A DNA stretch of 64,000 nt from Arsenophonus sp052174535 (GCA_052174535.1 JBQMRQ010000068.1:124001-188000), one strand, 5' to 3'. Numbered from the stretch's first letter, positions 11,201 through 23,465 are shown. The notes: a model not told the origin generated them from the letters alone. Numbers and translations: made by a program.

Positions 11201-13429
11201 AAGTGCTCTCAGCACTATTTAATATTATGGATAATAAGATCAATATCAAGATTTTATCTTACTACAGGCACATCGCTTATAGTTCGTTAATGTTGGCTAT
11301 TCTATCCGCATATGACCTCGAATGTAACCTTTATTTACCTAAAAGTATAGCTTACTGAATACCTAATGCGACAATAAAATATTCTACCGTTGTCATCTAT
11401 AGAGCACCGATTAGATCCTGTACAAGGAATACTGTCTCAGCCAGTACAGATTTATAAAATAATCCGACCAAACACCAACTTTATTTTAAACACACCCAAA
11501 ACTCGTCCTAATTAGCAACTAATCCAAACTGAACTTATTCAAGCAATCAACTGGCCATAATGGATTAATTATTAACAAAACGTAATCTTATCCATTCTAC
11601 CCAATGCTTATCCTGTTGCTAAGAATCTTTGAATCAAGGTTATTGATATACCATATTTGCCAATCCGTTAGGTAAAAACTCCTCGCTGCCTCCAGCCTCT
11701 TCCTAACGTTGTTCGCCTGCCATACATCTTTCTAGATGAGCAATGGATTCTTTAGCCCTATTAAAATAGCATTGGCGTACTCACCGTATACTAAGGATAT
11801 ATCAGTGACAATCTCACCGCCGATACATTAAAAATATCAACACGCACTATGCAGTCTACTCATAGTAGACATGCGCCAGGCTTTCTCCATATGATTAGCC
11901 ATCAAGGTAACTCATAACTGCTATCAAATAGTTAGTACCTTGATTCTTAACCCCCCTTTATTTATAATTTCGGCGATAATTCTCATCGGACTCTAATAAG
12001 TTTTATTATCGTGTCAATGTTATTGTACCACACTGATCAATCTAGTGAATTGATGCATCTTCGATCAATAACTTGTGCGACATGAACTGCCTAAATCTAG
12101 GCCGACGCCGTTGTGAATAAATTTACTAAAATATCGTTGAGGCTGTGTCTACTAGCGTCATTATTCCTAATAATTTAACTCTAATTACCAAGATAGGGGG
12201 ATAGAGCAGAATAATACTCAGCGGTATGCAATTTTCGTCAGAAGCGAAAGCACGAAGTCTAGCAGATGTAATAACGACGGGAGCAACGCTAAATATAACA
12301 GTTATTTCATTATTTTAAGTAAACAGTGACTCATAAAAACAATACCAGTTCGAAGAAAACAAAAAGAACAGCAACATGTATCATCAGATATTATTATAAG
12401 TTAATTACGCCTGTAATCCTGTACTTAATTTTGTTTTTGATCTACGGAGTTGCCTGACACGGGCGTCTTCTCTCTATGGAAATGTAATGTTAATACCATA
12501 TCCGCCTGCACTTCCCCTGACTTATTATTAGTGGCTTTATCTAACTTCTCCTGTACCGCGTGCCCTAGAATTGTTTGACCTTTCGAGTAAACGTAGATTA
12601 TTCACTATAAATGCTGGATGTGGATTAAACGGTTTAATACCGATAAAACCGTTTTGCGCTAGGCAAAGATATTACCAATAAATGCAACTACATAATAAAT
12701 AAACGATGAAAAATAACCCTCATATTAAACAACGGATAGACCAAAGTCATCCAACACGTTATTACACAAAATACTTGTAATCAAGATAGACCAAAACCCG
12801 GATATTCCAAGCATACTGCTGTCTGATATTCCAAGCCAGATCAAAAGCATACCTGTGTGAATTTATAACGTGATAAAACTATATCATACTAAGGGTTATA
12901 ACCCTATCTCACTATGAGCGGGGATACTCCAAGCCAGCACACTATTTATATGATTAATTGCGCTCTGTTCATTTCCCTGAACACGAATAGGTCGAACACT
13001 TTAACGTCCCCCCGTACCTTAACACTAAAAACTAAGATTTTGAATAATTACTCCGCATAGATGGTGGATGTTACCCTAAAAGGGTAAATACTACATTTTA
13101 AAATAATTTAAAAAGAGGCGCGCTAGATTGCAGGGTGTGACTCATCAGCTAGAATTACTGGTGAAAAAGCTCTTTAGCGAAAGTGACAGCTGATTAACGA
13201 TATTTTTATCCAAGATCAGCTCCTGATAATTAATAGTACCGTTTACTGAATTATTATCACGGCGAATTAAATCAATTAGTATTACAGAACTACCTAACGG
13301 TCCTTACGGCCATAAGGTATCGCGCGGTCGGCCTAAGTATAAGGATGATTTATTACCATCGGATATTAGTCAATACCTGTTTGAGCTACTGCAAAAAAAG
13401 ATCATGTATTTTTACCGAGAATCGGATTA
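8251..13429. other. 5-kb stretch without recognisable genes, probably decayed prophage
   Basis: No intact reading frame, RNA or known repeat is visible. Its base composition appears less extreme than the AT-rich intergenic spacers, and scattered peptides resemble coding sequence (for example 'GPYGHKVSRGRPKYKDD' near 13300-13350) but without a family I can name. Since it follows Mu-like A and B genes on the same strand, it is most likely the rest of the same prophage. Several minus-strand open stretches (8945-9133, 9194-9415) show no support as genes. Confidence 0.4.
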
Positions 13430-13915
13430 AGGATTCATGAAAATCATCAGTGGAGATGCCATAGCAAATACGAGCTATGGATAACAACTCTTCTCGCTTT
13501 TTACACGCTTCAGATAAGGCAACAATGACCTGTTGAAAGATATTTCTGTTGTCACTGTGATTTTTATAACCTTAAACACTTTAATTTTAATATCAGCAAC
13601 ATTAGTCTGTATGATTTGCTGTGGCAAATAACTGTTACAAACGACGGGATTTGCCGCTCATCTATAAAATAGCATTCAGCATTTTCTTATAGTATAGCGT
13701 TGAGATTCATCTCAACGGGAATGTCGATCAAACTACCTGGCATTATTAATGATCAGCTTATGTAAAGGGAAATCATAGGGGTAATATCTGATTTCTGGAT
13801 ACCTTTAGAGTAGACTTATTTATAGTAAATATTATCTCTGTTATTGAGATAATTTATCAAATAAATCAGCAGAATACGCAATCATATCCGAAACCCCATG
13901 ATCAGAAATAATATA
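13430..13915 (-). mobile_element. Eroded IS256-family fragment (5' third)
   Basis: Minus-strand fragment that matches the N-terminal third of the IS256 relics. It parallels 30860-31330 closely by eye, including 'gtaatatctgatttc' near 13780 and the AACTCTTC-CGCTTTT block near 13487. The catalytic part is missing, so the element was truncated by deletion or recombination. Confidence 0.65.
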
Positions 13916-14869
13916 ACTCAGCAACAATATAATTAATCACAGTAAAATGTAAGAAGAAATAGCAAAAAAATTGTTAAAAATATATTATATTATTTAATAA
14001 AAACTAATAATCATACTAACCTAAATAGGTTTCGATTATCTGATTCTTTGAATCAGAGTGCTCATTGTTGTAATGTCATCTCTTTTATCCTAAAGATCAT
14101 TTATAATGAAATTCTTACTAACGAATAAGGATGATGAAAATCTATAATTAAAAATTTGAGTTACTATTAGCCTTAGTATTTAATACATCATTTTTAGTAT
14201 TTCAGTACTGCCAAAGAATTACTGATTATGCCTGAAAGAAAAGTTTTAGTTGCTTATTTATCATCCAATACAGCTTTTTCAATGAAAAACTATCTACTAT
14301 TTCTTGTCAAAAATATAATAAGAATAAACCTAGGTATCCACGATAGCTGAATTTAAAATAATCAAAAACAAGCATATTAGCTTGCATCTTATATTCATGA
14401 AGCCAGTAAAATTAACAGAAAATTTATTCCTCTACTTCCTTAAATAAGGAAGTAAAAAATAAAAGTTTACAGCTGTTTTTCACTATCATCAAAAGATACA
14501 AGCAGCTATAATAATTAGCAATTATTTAAACGTTATATTATAATAATTATTAATTATTACTTTTAAAAATCAATTTGATTAAAATCGAAGATCATTTAAT
14601 CGTAATATTAAATCGTATTTTAGAGAAAAATAACTAAATACAAAATGATAAAACAATAGTAGGCACTATCCGTTATATTTTAATAAAAATAAAGATAATA
14701 TTATTATTTTTTCTATTAAACTGGTTTCTTTTTTACTAAAGATAATTATCTTATCTATTAATGATAAAAAATAAAATAATTTAGTCATAAATTTTTTTTG
14801 TTATTCTTATTTCATAAGCTGAATAATGATAAATTTCTTCATTTCATTAAATTATAAATATTTTTAGTT
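13916..14869. other. No recognisable gene; tpiA upstream region
   Basis: Very AT-rich. Near 14130-14210 a plus-strand stretch begins 'MMKIYN', has a stop, then hydrophobic residues resembling a signal peptide (LLLALVFNTSFLVF), but stops follow and no family is recognisable. In E. coli a small secreted protein gene (yiiQ) precedes tpiA; whether this is its ghost cannot be decided here. The tpiA promoter should lie in the last 150 bases, but its boxes are not distinct in this composition. Confidence 0.4.
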
Positions 14870-14879
14870 CGAGGAAAAC

Positions 14880-15647
14880 ATGCGGCATCCATTAGTCATA
14901 GGAAACTGGAAACTCAATGGCAGTACAAAAATGGTTAAGGAACTGATTAGAAATTTGCGTAACGAATTAAATAGTTTCATTGGCTGCGATGTCGCAATTG
15001 CACCACCAGCGCTTTACTTAGCGCAAGCAAAACAAGCTTTAACTGGAAGCAAAATACTACTTGGCGCGCAAGATGTTGACGTCAATTTATCCGGCGCTTT
15101 TACCGGTGATATTTCAGCAGAAATGCTAAAAGACATTGGTGCAAAATATATTATTATCGGTCATTCTGAACGTAGAACTTATCATCAAGAAAGCGATGAA
15201 TTTATTACTAAAAAATTTGCAATCTTAAAATCGCAAGAACTAATACCAGTCCTTTGCATTGGTGAATCTGAAGAAGAAAATAACGCCGGAAAAACTGAAC
15301 AAGCCTGTGCTCGCCAAATTGATGTGATATTAGATAGCTTAGGTGTCAACGCATTAGAAAATAGCGTCATTGCTTATGAACCAATTTGGGCAATTGGTAC
15401 CGGGAAATCAGCCACTCCAGCCCATGCGCAAACAGTACATAAGTTTATTCGTGATCATATTTCCAAACAAGATCCAGCTATTGCTAAACAAGTTATTATT
15501 CAGTATGGCGGATCAGTGAATACTGATAATGCTGCTGAGCTTTTTAGTCAACCAGATATCGATGGTGCATTAGTTGGCGGTGCATCACTGAAAGCCAATG
15601 TTTTTTCAGATATTATTAATCTAGCTGTGATAAAAAAAGCTAATTAG
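14880..15647 (+). CDS. tpiA: Triosephosphate isomerase
   Basis: Interconverts dihydroxyacetone phosphate and glyceraldehyde 3-phosphate in glycolysis and gluconeogenesis in the cytoplasm. The 255-residue length is that of the enterobacterial enzyme. The (beta/alpha)8 barrel is complete: GNWKLNG at 8-14 carries substrate-binding Asn9 and Lys11, the electrophile is His95 in IIGHSERR, the catalytic base is Glu167 in AYEPIWAIGTG with the flexible loop-6 hinge, and YGGSV plus GALVGGASL form the phosphate-binding end. The ATG is preceded by GAGGAAAAC, a good ribosome binding site. It stands alone; its E. coli-order neighbours are not readable and an IS256 relic begins 260 bases downstream. No truncation or missing key residue. 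Identification is secure. Confidence 0.98.
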   Translation: MRHPLVIGNWKLNGSTKMVKELIRNLRNELNSFIGCDVAIAPPALYLAQAKQALTGSKILLGAQDVDVNLSGAFTGDISAEMLKDIGAKYIIIGHSERRTYHQESDEFITKKFAILKSQELIPVLCIGESEEENNAGKTEQACARQIDVILDSLGVNALENSVIAYEPIWAIGTGKSATPAHAQTVHKFIRDHISKQDPAIAKQVIIQYGGSVNTDNAAELFSQPDIDGALVGGASLKANVFSDIINLAVIKKAN

Positions 15648-15904
15648 CTTATAATATACTGATATTAATCAAATAATTTAAAGGTAATTAATATTTTAAT
15701 TCCTCAATTCTATAAGTTCATCAATAGAATCAGCTTATATCATTGATAACTATTAGTTTCAGCAACACGTAATAAACTCTTCATTAATCCTATAACTTTA
15801 TAATAAATAAAGGAAATTTATCTTTAAAAGTAATTACTATATAACTCGCTATTAAAATCATAATATAATAAGGATTTATTTCTATCCTAGAAATATTAAG
15901 TTAT

Positions 15905-17300
15905 ACTCAATTCTAGTGTATTAAGTTTCAGAGATTCCAGCGTATCCTGCTGATTTATTTGATAAATGATTTCAACTACAGAAAAATTATATGTCAAAAA
16001 ATATACTCATAGAGATATCTGGGAAATTAAATATTTTCTCTGACCCACTTGCATGAACCCATCTATAATAGTGTGCAGGGTAGCTGATAGCACCGCTGTT
16101 TAAGATGAGCTTGAGATCATATGCTTGTGATAACGTGCTAAACACTGCCTTATCAGAGGATTATTTCGTCATCTGTAAGGATCATTTACTACAGCTAATC
16201 ATATAGATTCCTATTGGCGATCTGAGATTACAGTGCGTAAGATCAGGGATCGAGCAGCAACAGAATATGCTTCACAGCATGCTTATATCTACTTATTCTA
16301 AGCATGAAAAAGCGGAGAAGATTTACTACTATTTGTATCTCCGGCGAGATATCTCATCTCCATCACTAATTTTTGAAAAACTCTAGGGCGGATTCTTGAT
16401 AAAAAAGTACATGTTCTCCTCTTGAGCACTATTAACAGACTAAAACAGGGATGCCTTTAAGAGCATTGGCAATGGTGTCTGTGTGATTTTAAGAATACAC
16501 ATTACATTTATTTCTTGACTAAAGGTCGTATGCGCGTCCTATTAGGGAGACGCTGATTGTCTTTGCCTGATAATCATTATTGTTAGCGCTGCATCGATGA
16601 CAAGAAGTTAAGTTGTAGTAGAAAATGCTTATTGAGAGTCATAAACGGTATTAGGCTGAACTTCTAGATATGAGCTACAAGCGGTGTTCTTTAACCATAT
16701 ATTTCCTTAGCTTGCTATGGGAGGCAGCGTTTTAGTTTTTAAAATATAATGATAAAGATATTCCTGGGCATGAATTACTAATGTTGTTGAGTATAAAAAC
16801 AAGCAGTTAATCTGCTAGCACTTTACTTTCCATAGACATAAAACTAAAGTTGATAGAAGAGCTGCTAAAGCTCTGGCTAGCAGAAAGCTATGATGCTGCT
16901 GATAAAGTCCTTGATGTTTATTAGCAATATTTTTAGCTAACTTTACTTCCTTGCAGCGATAAAGAAACTAAAAAAATCGGGAAGAACTAGCATTCTATGC
17001 ATGCCCATCAGCGTACTAGGCGTAATAAGAAAGACAAATCCGATTTGAAGTGTCGGGCTTTTATGGATAGCTAGGCTATGAAGCTTGCATGCAAAACCCT
17101 GTAGTTTAAAAACAACTATTTCAATGGTTTCTGAGATTTTCCCGTCTGCTAAAAAACTGGAAAACCGGCTCAGGGTAATTTAAACTGCTGTGACTTTAGT
17201 AGTAAATAATATCTAATTTAAAGATTGATAACAGATTATTAAGCATCAGAATAAAAGCTAAACTGTCATTATACATCAGATTTATTAATAACTCAGTAAA
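15905..17300 (+). mobile_element. Eroded IS256-family element, copy 2
   Basis: Full-length relic in the plus sense, parallel to the copies at 40.6 and 49.9 kb. The left end shares 'attctagtgtattaagtttc' (compare 40573) and the right end shares 'atcagatttattaataactc'. Transposase fragments in broken frames follow the IS256 order. It is not functional: stops and indels occur every few dozen codons. Confidence 0.75.
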
Positions 17301-17869
17301 CTTATTTAGTATTAAAATAACTTGCTAATAACAATAAAATATTAAGTCTAAGCTTTAATGAAAATCTTATAAAATTAATTCACTTTACTATTAAATAATT
17401 TTGATGAATAAAAGAATATTTCTTATAATAGAGAAAATACAACTCCTACCTGTATCCCTATTATGTCTTATGATGTAACCATTTACGCAAGAGAGCGTTG
17501 CAACAAGACATTTAAAAAATTATTTATCCAACCTGGATATGATGCTATTTAAAGATAAAGACTAGTAAAGAATTTAATAAAAATTCTCTCATCGAGAAAA
17601 TAAATCGTTAAATCTTGTTGATATGTATTTTATTTATATAAATAAATTTATTGCATTGCATTCATCAGATAGTAACTAATGATAAATGGAGGTTTTCGAC
17701 ATTATACTGCGAAAATCATGATCTATTTATAAAGCACAGTTATATAATCAGCAGCAACAATATACCTATTCATACTAGTTTCACCTCTTTTATTAATTTA
17801 GATTTTGCCGATTTGGATTATGCGCTATTACAGCATCTAAGTAATTGATATTAAGTGTCTCATCTCGGA
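17301..17869. other. No recognisable gene
   Basis: Spacer between two IS relics. A 65-codon open stretch at 17651-17848 starts with ATG but has no ribosome binding site and no family I know. Confidence 0.5.
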
Positions 17870-18480
17870 TGAGAGTTTAATTTTTTTAAAAATCCAGGGT
17901 TAATTTTGAACTAATCTTTCATATGACTGCAATAAAGTTTTACTACTAATACTAATTGGGGTAATTGTTAATTGTATAACCAAACATATCAATATTAAGT
18001 AATCTCAAGCTCTTCAACAGAATTGAAATAATGGGCTTTGCAAACCTGCATTCTATGCGCAAATTAAATTGGTTACCAACTATTTACTTGAAGATACCTA
18101 ATCAGGTTAAATCATTATTTTATATCAAAATCTATACATAAACAGTCGAATCCTTATTTTTCAGTGACTGAATATTTTCATAAACTAAAAAGACGATCTG
18201 TAAATTCTTTGCTATTATCTATAAATATCAAATAAATATTCATGGAACATGTTCGGTTAATATCATGTAAAAGTGTTGAATATATTGGCCACAGTATTAA
18301 CCGTATAAAAGACGGATAAAAACTCATTGAATACTGCACGATCTATACCTACAAAAATAACGTTGTGAAGTTTTGTTTAGAATTTTCGGAAGATATTTTA
18401 TATTTACGTTCAAATAACTAAACTCGTAGTTTTAAACCATATATAATTCGGCTTAGTATAACTTCAAGGTAGTGACAGTA
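17870..18480 (-). mobile_element. Eroded IS481-family element, 3' two thirds (split by IS1595)
   Basis: Minus-strand relic of an IS481-type DDE transposase. Its end carries the degenerate 'SLQSMKDWF.I.PELF' motif typical of the C-terminus of IS481 transposases, here near 17900-17960. It aligns with 34230-34870 and 48840-49600. The missing N-terminal part of the same element lies at 19580-19745 on the same strand, beyond an IS1595 inserted in the opposite orientation. Confidence 0.65.
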
Positions 18481-18514
18481 TCGTTGGAAAATGATAGGGA
18501 ATATATAACTGTAA

Positions 18515-19565
18515 TCATTAGACTATGTTATCAAAGGTTATTGATAGAAATCCTTTCTATAGGATAAAGGATTTTTGTTACAGTCCTTGCTATGGAAAAG
18601 CAAATAGTCATAAAAATCAAAAAAACTCTTTTCTTTTACTTCCTGCCAACATAAAGTTGCATCTTATTTATTACCTAGCCTTAGTGATAATTTATCGGAT
18701 GACGTCAATTCGTATTAAAGTAACTTATTTTACTTTATGATGATCATATTGTCACAATGAACATATTATTCACTGAGATATTTATTAGGATTACAGTTAT
18801 AATTAGTTACAAAATTTCCTATTACAGAAAAATATTTAAGAATTTTACTGAAGTCCTCTGGTAAAGATACATTACAAGGATAAATTATTTATTTATTGTA
18901 ATATATGTTATATATCTTAACTTTACTGGAGCAGCAAAACAAATAACTATTTATTTAAAAATAACATTTAGATAGCATTACTGCTCCTTGCTTCAACGGT
19001 GATAACCAACTTAAATATACTAAGTAGTTATTTGTTGAAGTAAACGAAATATTTTATAAACCCTTTAAAAGAAAGGGTTATTTTATACATATAAAGGTAG
19101 AAAATGCTGGAGAGTAGGAGATAAAAGGAAAAAATAAATCACGGTCTTAATCACCAGAGATTAAGAGGATTATGTGATCAATTAACATTCTTGAAGAGTT
19201 TAATGGTTGAGTGTTGTAGTTAGCTGTTTTCTTGAAATTATAATAAATATAGAGTCCCATCTTTTGCTTGCATGGGAAGCTAAATGATAAGAAACTATTT
19301 TGCCAGTAAGCATAAATTAATTGTCATTCCCTAATAAGATTAGATTAATAGAAATTTATTGATAAGAAATTCCAAACTCAAAATATGAGCAGTTATCTTA
19401 ACCGATTAAGAATGACTGAATAGCTTACATGGTTAAAGTTGTTTTCTACTGAATTATCTGGTTCAGAGAAAATTCTTTGAAATCACAACAATTGAAATTC
19501 AGATGTAGCTACAAATTATTCTGCGAGAAAAACAAGAATATTTTTATCAAAATAGCCAATTATTA
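18515..19565 (+). mobile_element. Eroded IS1595-family element inside IS481
   Basis: Relic of an IS1595-type (ISXO2-like) transposase. Frame-broken blocks follow the family order: a segment like LRESAKQ-x-IDLKT-FRWRH (about 18930-18990), one like EIDETFF (about 19035-19060), then a C-terminal block with SYL-RL-(K) and TTIEIQM (about 19390-19510). The left end reads 'ctatgttatcaaaggttattgatag', the common left end of this family. A small hairpin near the left end (AAATCCTTT/AAAGGATTT) is also present in other copies. It interrupts the minus-strand IS481 flanking it on both sides. Confidence 0.6.
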
Positions 19566-19579
19566 AATTTATCTCCTTT

Positions 19580-19745
19580 TACCATAAAGGATCGATAAGT
19601 TTAGATATGCTATAAACACTTAGGTATAAATTAGATGCAAGTTCTTTGCTTATCTGAAAGGCAGCTCTGATTTTAGATGTTGTAGTTGCCTGACGATGGA
19701 ACCTTTATCATCATGATATTTCCTCAACTATAATTCCTAGTAGGA
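19580..19745 (-). mobile_element. IS481-family N-terminal remnant
   Basis: Minus-strand remnant of the IS481 transposase N-terminus, whose better copies start MMINLRRQATITPKIRA. It belongs to the same element as 17870-18480, displaced by the IS1595 between them. It abuts the truncated 3' end of ahpF. Confidence 0.6.
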
Positions 19746-19759
19746 ATTTTGTCATGAAT

Positions 19760-21189
19760 AGAGCTATATTAGGATCTATATAATGATCCTGATCTAAACA
19801 ACTAGATAAGAAACTAATTTGAATAAAATTCTATCAACTCCTAAATTATGCATTAAATAATCCAATCGATTTTTATATTCTAAGCCTAGTATCTTTATAA
19901 CATCCCCTTTTTTAACTTCCAGATTTTTAATCTATAAAATAATATTCAAATTACTTAAACTTGGTAGCTTCTATTACAATACTATATCTTCTCTACATTT
20001 TTGCAGCAGATTGTAATCAAGTAATATGCTTAACAACTCCGGAAAGAAATTGTGGCTTAAACGCCAGAATTACCACCATGAATAACAGCCTAGTTTTGCA
20101 TTAACTAATGGGGGGGTCCATACAATGGAGGAATAATTTACACCTTTAGTACGATATTCTTTTTCCTGGTAGATTCATGCTTATCGCCACCGTTATTTAG
20201 CTCCTATCGCAATAATAATTGCACAAGTATTCCTATAAAGGATAGGATCCTATTTTAATTTTATGCAACTTAATTCAGAGCTGCCATATCGGCAGAAATG
20301 AATTTATTACCATTTATGAGTCGATAATATCATTATTATTAACATGACCACGTAGTGCAATAACTAATTTTGAGTCCTTCTGTTTTTAACACAAAAATAT
20401 AATTTTAATATCATTAACATCTAAGATCTAGCTATTAAAACGCTTACTAATAATATCACTATCTATAACTTTTATGAGCTGCATAAATAGAAACTTAAGC
20501 ACCAGTGTAACCGATATCAACAATAAAAGAGATAATTAGGCAGTTGCTAGTTTAGTTTTGGACAACATTTTTAATATTAAGATGAATTTCAATGACCATA
20601 TCACTTAAGATTATCTGTGTACCCCCTTTTCCTTTTCCTTCCCATGCTTAAACTTTTTATCATTAAGAAACAATGGAAGGCACACTATCCGTATTTTTAG
20701 TTTATGAACTTCAAACTAAAAATAGCACAAATTGATGGTATATGCATAATATTATGATTTAAAACTGCTATTAAATTTAAATTTTTACTAAAATCCTTAT
20801 AATTATACTTTGACTATTAACAATAAGTTTCAAAATAAAACTTTCAATCTAATTGACGGGTCTGATTTAATATCCTACCTTTCTTCTTTTATAGGATAAA
20901 TACCCAAACTTGCAATAATACTAAAACTAGTTAGATAAATTCATGAAATAAACAACAAATAAGAAAACTGTAATCTACTATCTTTACCCGGATTTTAATA
21001 ATTAAAAATAAAGATTTACGTACCTATTAAGTTTTTATCTTTAATAAAAGTTATGTTATTTAACAGTGTCCTATTGTCTTATAATAGTGTGTTTATTATC
21101 TCGGAATACTTTTCACTTTTATTTAAAATTACTATATCAACTTAACCGACTGAAGCAATTTCTAAATATACTTTAAGTTAAGATTTCAT
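19760..21189 (-). pseudogene. ahpF: Alkyl hydroperoxide reductase subunit F, eroded
   Basis: AhpF is the NADH-dependent flavoprotein disulfide reductase that recycles AhpC. The relic runs from a former ATG at 21189 (minus), with a stop at codon 4, to the IS481 remnant. Aligning by eye with E. coli AhpF, readable blocks occur in order: LKVYLEIAS, NNITFIKDKNL, FYFETY, NLIAVLNH, IGYTGA with AAHKSYR (the FAD-binding GxGPAG region), EYRTKGVNY, LGLEYKNR. Both redox centres are gone: the N-terminal SCHNC reads SKYNY and the CPHC active site is replaced. The last part of the protein is missing. It lies directly after ahpC, with the ahpC terminator between, as in E. coli. Identification is strong because the order and spacing hold over 1.4 kb. 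Confidence 0.85.
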
Positions 21190-21216
21190 GTTGCTATTAA
21201 ATATTGATCTATACAT

Positions 21217-21239
21217 AAAAAACGGGTGCTATTCACCCG
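21217..21239 (-). terminator. Rho-independent terminator after ahpC
   Basis: Read on the minus strand: CGGGTG-AATAG-CACCCG followed by TTTTTT. It is a perfect six-pair GC-rich stem, 32 bases past the ahpC stop and upstream of dead ahpF. It is the cleanest terminator in the window. Confidence 0.85.
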
Positions 21240-21270
21240 AATATAATAAAATTACTTACAATATTTTTAA

Positions 21271-21858
21271 TTAAATTTTTCCTACTAAATCAAGTGAAGG
21301 TAACAATGTTGCTTCCCCTTCCGTCCATTTGGCTGGACAGACTTCCCCTGGGTGGCTTGCAATATATTGCACAGCTTTAATTTTACGTAATAAATCAGAT
21401 GAGTCGCGCCCAATACCTTCCGTAGTAATTTCAATTGCTTGAATAATACCATTGGGATCAATAATAAACGTACCACGATCTGCCAATCCTAATTCTTTTT
21501 GCTCATGATTTTCTTGATACTTGCGCATCACTTCAAAATTACGTGTCAATATCCAACTTGGATCAGCGATCATGGTATATTTAATTTTACCAATCGTGCT
21601 TGAGTGACTATGCCACTCTTTATGAGAGAAATGAGTATCCGTTGAAATAGAATAAATTTCAACACCAAGTTTCTTGAATTCTTCATAGTGATCCGCTAAA
21701 TCAGCTAATTCAGTTGGACAAACAAAGGTAAAATCAGCAGGATAAAAGAAAAAAATGCTCCATTTACCTTTAATATCTTTTTCAGATAGATCAATAAATT
21801 TTCCATCTTTAAATGCGATACTTTTAAAAGGTTTAACTTCTGTATTAACTAAAGACAT
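21271..21858 (-). CDS. ahpC: Alkyl hydroperoxide reductase subunit C (peroxiredoxin)
   Basis: Typical 2-Cys peroxiredoxin that reduces hydrogen peroxide, organic peroxides and peroxynitrite in the cytoplasm. The peroxidatic Cys47 is in FVCPTE and the resolving Cys174 is in GEVCPAKW; the thioredoxin-fold core FFYPADFTF and the C-terminal EATLLPSLDLVGKI are intact. At 195 residues it is 8 longer than the E. coli protein: the extra residues sit at about 113-121 (KYQENHEQK) before GLADRGTFIIDP, a place where E. coli has only MREDEGLADR. The ATG is preceded by AGAAGGAAGC. The dedicated reductase AhpF just downstream is a pseudogene, so another thiol donor (thioredoxin or glutaredoxin systems) would have to recycle it. 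Identification is secure. Confidence 0.97.
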   Translation of the reverse strand: MSLVNTEVKPFKSIAFKDGKFIDLSEKDIKGKWSIFFFYPADFTFVCPTELADLADHYEEFKKLGVEIYSISTDTHFSHKEWHSHSSTIGKIKYTMIADPSWILTRNFEVMRKYQENHEQKELGLADRGTFIIDPNGIIQAIEITTEGIGRDSSDLLRKIKAVQYIASHPGEVCPAKWTEGEATLLPSLDLVGKI

Positions 21859-23264
21859 TTTACTGCTTCCTTCTATTTTGAAATATATTTAATATATAAT
21901 CATAAAAGTATCATATCTAATTTTTTTTTACTATTAATTTAATAAATTTCACCTATATTAAATAATAATATGATAAAAATTGATGAATAATCGATTTTTC
22001 TTAAGAAGAAATGTGTTAACTTACTTTAAGTATATCAATTATAAAATAATAAACACTAACCACACGAATCGCTAATTACTAACAAAGTTATTAATCACTT
22101 CTCCCAATGAAAAAAATATTATAAATACAAAAAATACTGTTATTATCACATCATAATAACTTTGAGGCTGAATAACAATCTTACAGGCACGCAATAATTT
22201 CTCCATTAGCATTAAGAATAGTAAACTCTAATTCATTTTCAAGTACAATAAATAATTCATTATTTTATTAGTTTAAATAAAACATAAAATGATTAGGATT
22301 TCCTAATACCTTAACAAGATCCTAATCCTTTTGATAAAGTTTTTAACTAAATATTGTTCATTACCTGTAGCATAAAAAATATTTTCTACTATCCTATATA
22401 TAATATTTAGGGAATATCGCTATTATTTCAGTTTCAGCGTTTTTAAATAAAAGTTAAAATAATCTCAACTAGGATAGCTAGTCATGCATAGAACGACTTA
22501 TTTTTAAGCGATGCCAGTAAACATTTTTATTGTGCTTATTTCAAATAAGCTATAATATCTTTCTTGGATAATATCCTAACAAGGCTTAGTTATCATAAGA
22601 TAACTGATAAAGGTAATAATATAAGAAGTAATTTTACGTAACTAGACTGTTTATTATATAAAATTTAATCATTGAATATTTCTCAATAAAATAAAATTTA
22701 TTAAAAATACCAATAACAAAGTTGCTATTAACTAATACTAATTAGCAATTAAAGCACTTGATTCCATAAAAATGCGCTTATCTATTTATTCTAATGGGTA
22801 AATTTTAGCAGTAATCAGTTTTATCTCACCTGAATTAATTCATGACCAAATCTTATTTCTAAACTTGTTATAATTGCTATTTTCCACTAAAGTTCTTGCT
22901 CAAATTATTGAACCAATAAAACTAAATTTTAACTATTAATGGCATTAAATTTAAATGATAGGATGTCACACATCATGTCGGCTTAAATTATGCAGCCAAA
23001 TTTAGCAGAAATTTCTAATTTTTATTAAAAATCGCTACTAATTAGATTAACTACCATATTTGGTTTCTTTATTTTGTGTATACTCAGTTGTTTTTCAGAA
23101 ATTTATTATCTTTGTCGTATAGCAATACCTATATCAGCACAAAAGTTACCATCTTCATTTTTTATTGAAATTAATAATAGTAAATATTTTAGGATTAAAA
23201 TTTTTTCTAACTATTTTGTCCTGAATAATATTTCCAGATCCTCGTTGCACTGAACTATTCATGG
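21859..23264. other. No recognisable gene; ahpC upstream region
   Basis: 1.4 kb of AT-rich sequence with stops in all frames. A minus-strand patch near 22185-22255 reads like protein (ENELEFTILNANGEII) but I cannot assign it. The ahpC promoter should lie within the first 100 bases; TATATT and TATTAAAT stretches occur there, but no distinct OxyR site was seen. Confidence 0.45.
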
Positions 23265-23465
23265 TAAGATAGATACTGAGGGATATAATTAAGGATAAAA
23301 TATCATGATGATAAATCTCCGTCTTCAGGCAACTATAACACCTAAAATCAGAGCTACTCTTCAGGCAAGCGAAGAACTTACATTTAATTTATACCTAAGT
23401 GTTTATAGCGTACCTAAACTTACCGTTGTTAAACGGTAAAGCAAAATGCTGCTAATGATTGGCTA
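23265..23465 (+). mobile_element. IS481-family N-terminal remnant (followed by IS1595)
   Basis: The plus-strand ATG near 23304 opens into MMINLRLQATITPKIRA, the N-terminal helix-turn-helix region of the IS481 transposase. It is very similar to 44463-44560. It breaks off after about 40 codons where the IS1595 relic begins in the same orientation. Confidence 0.65.
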
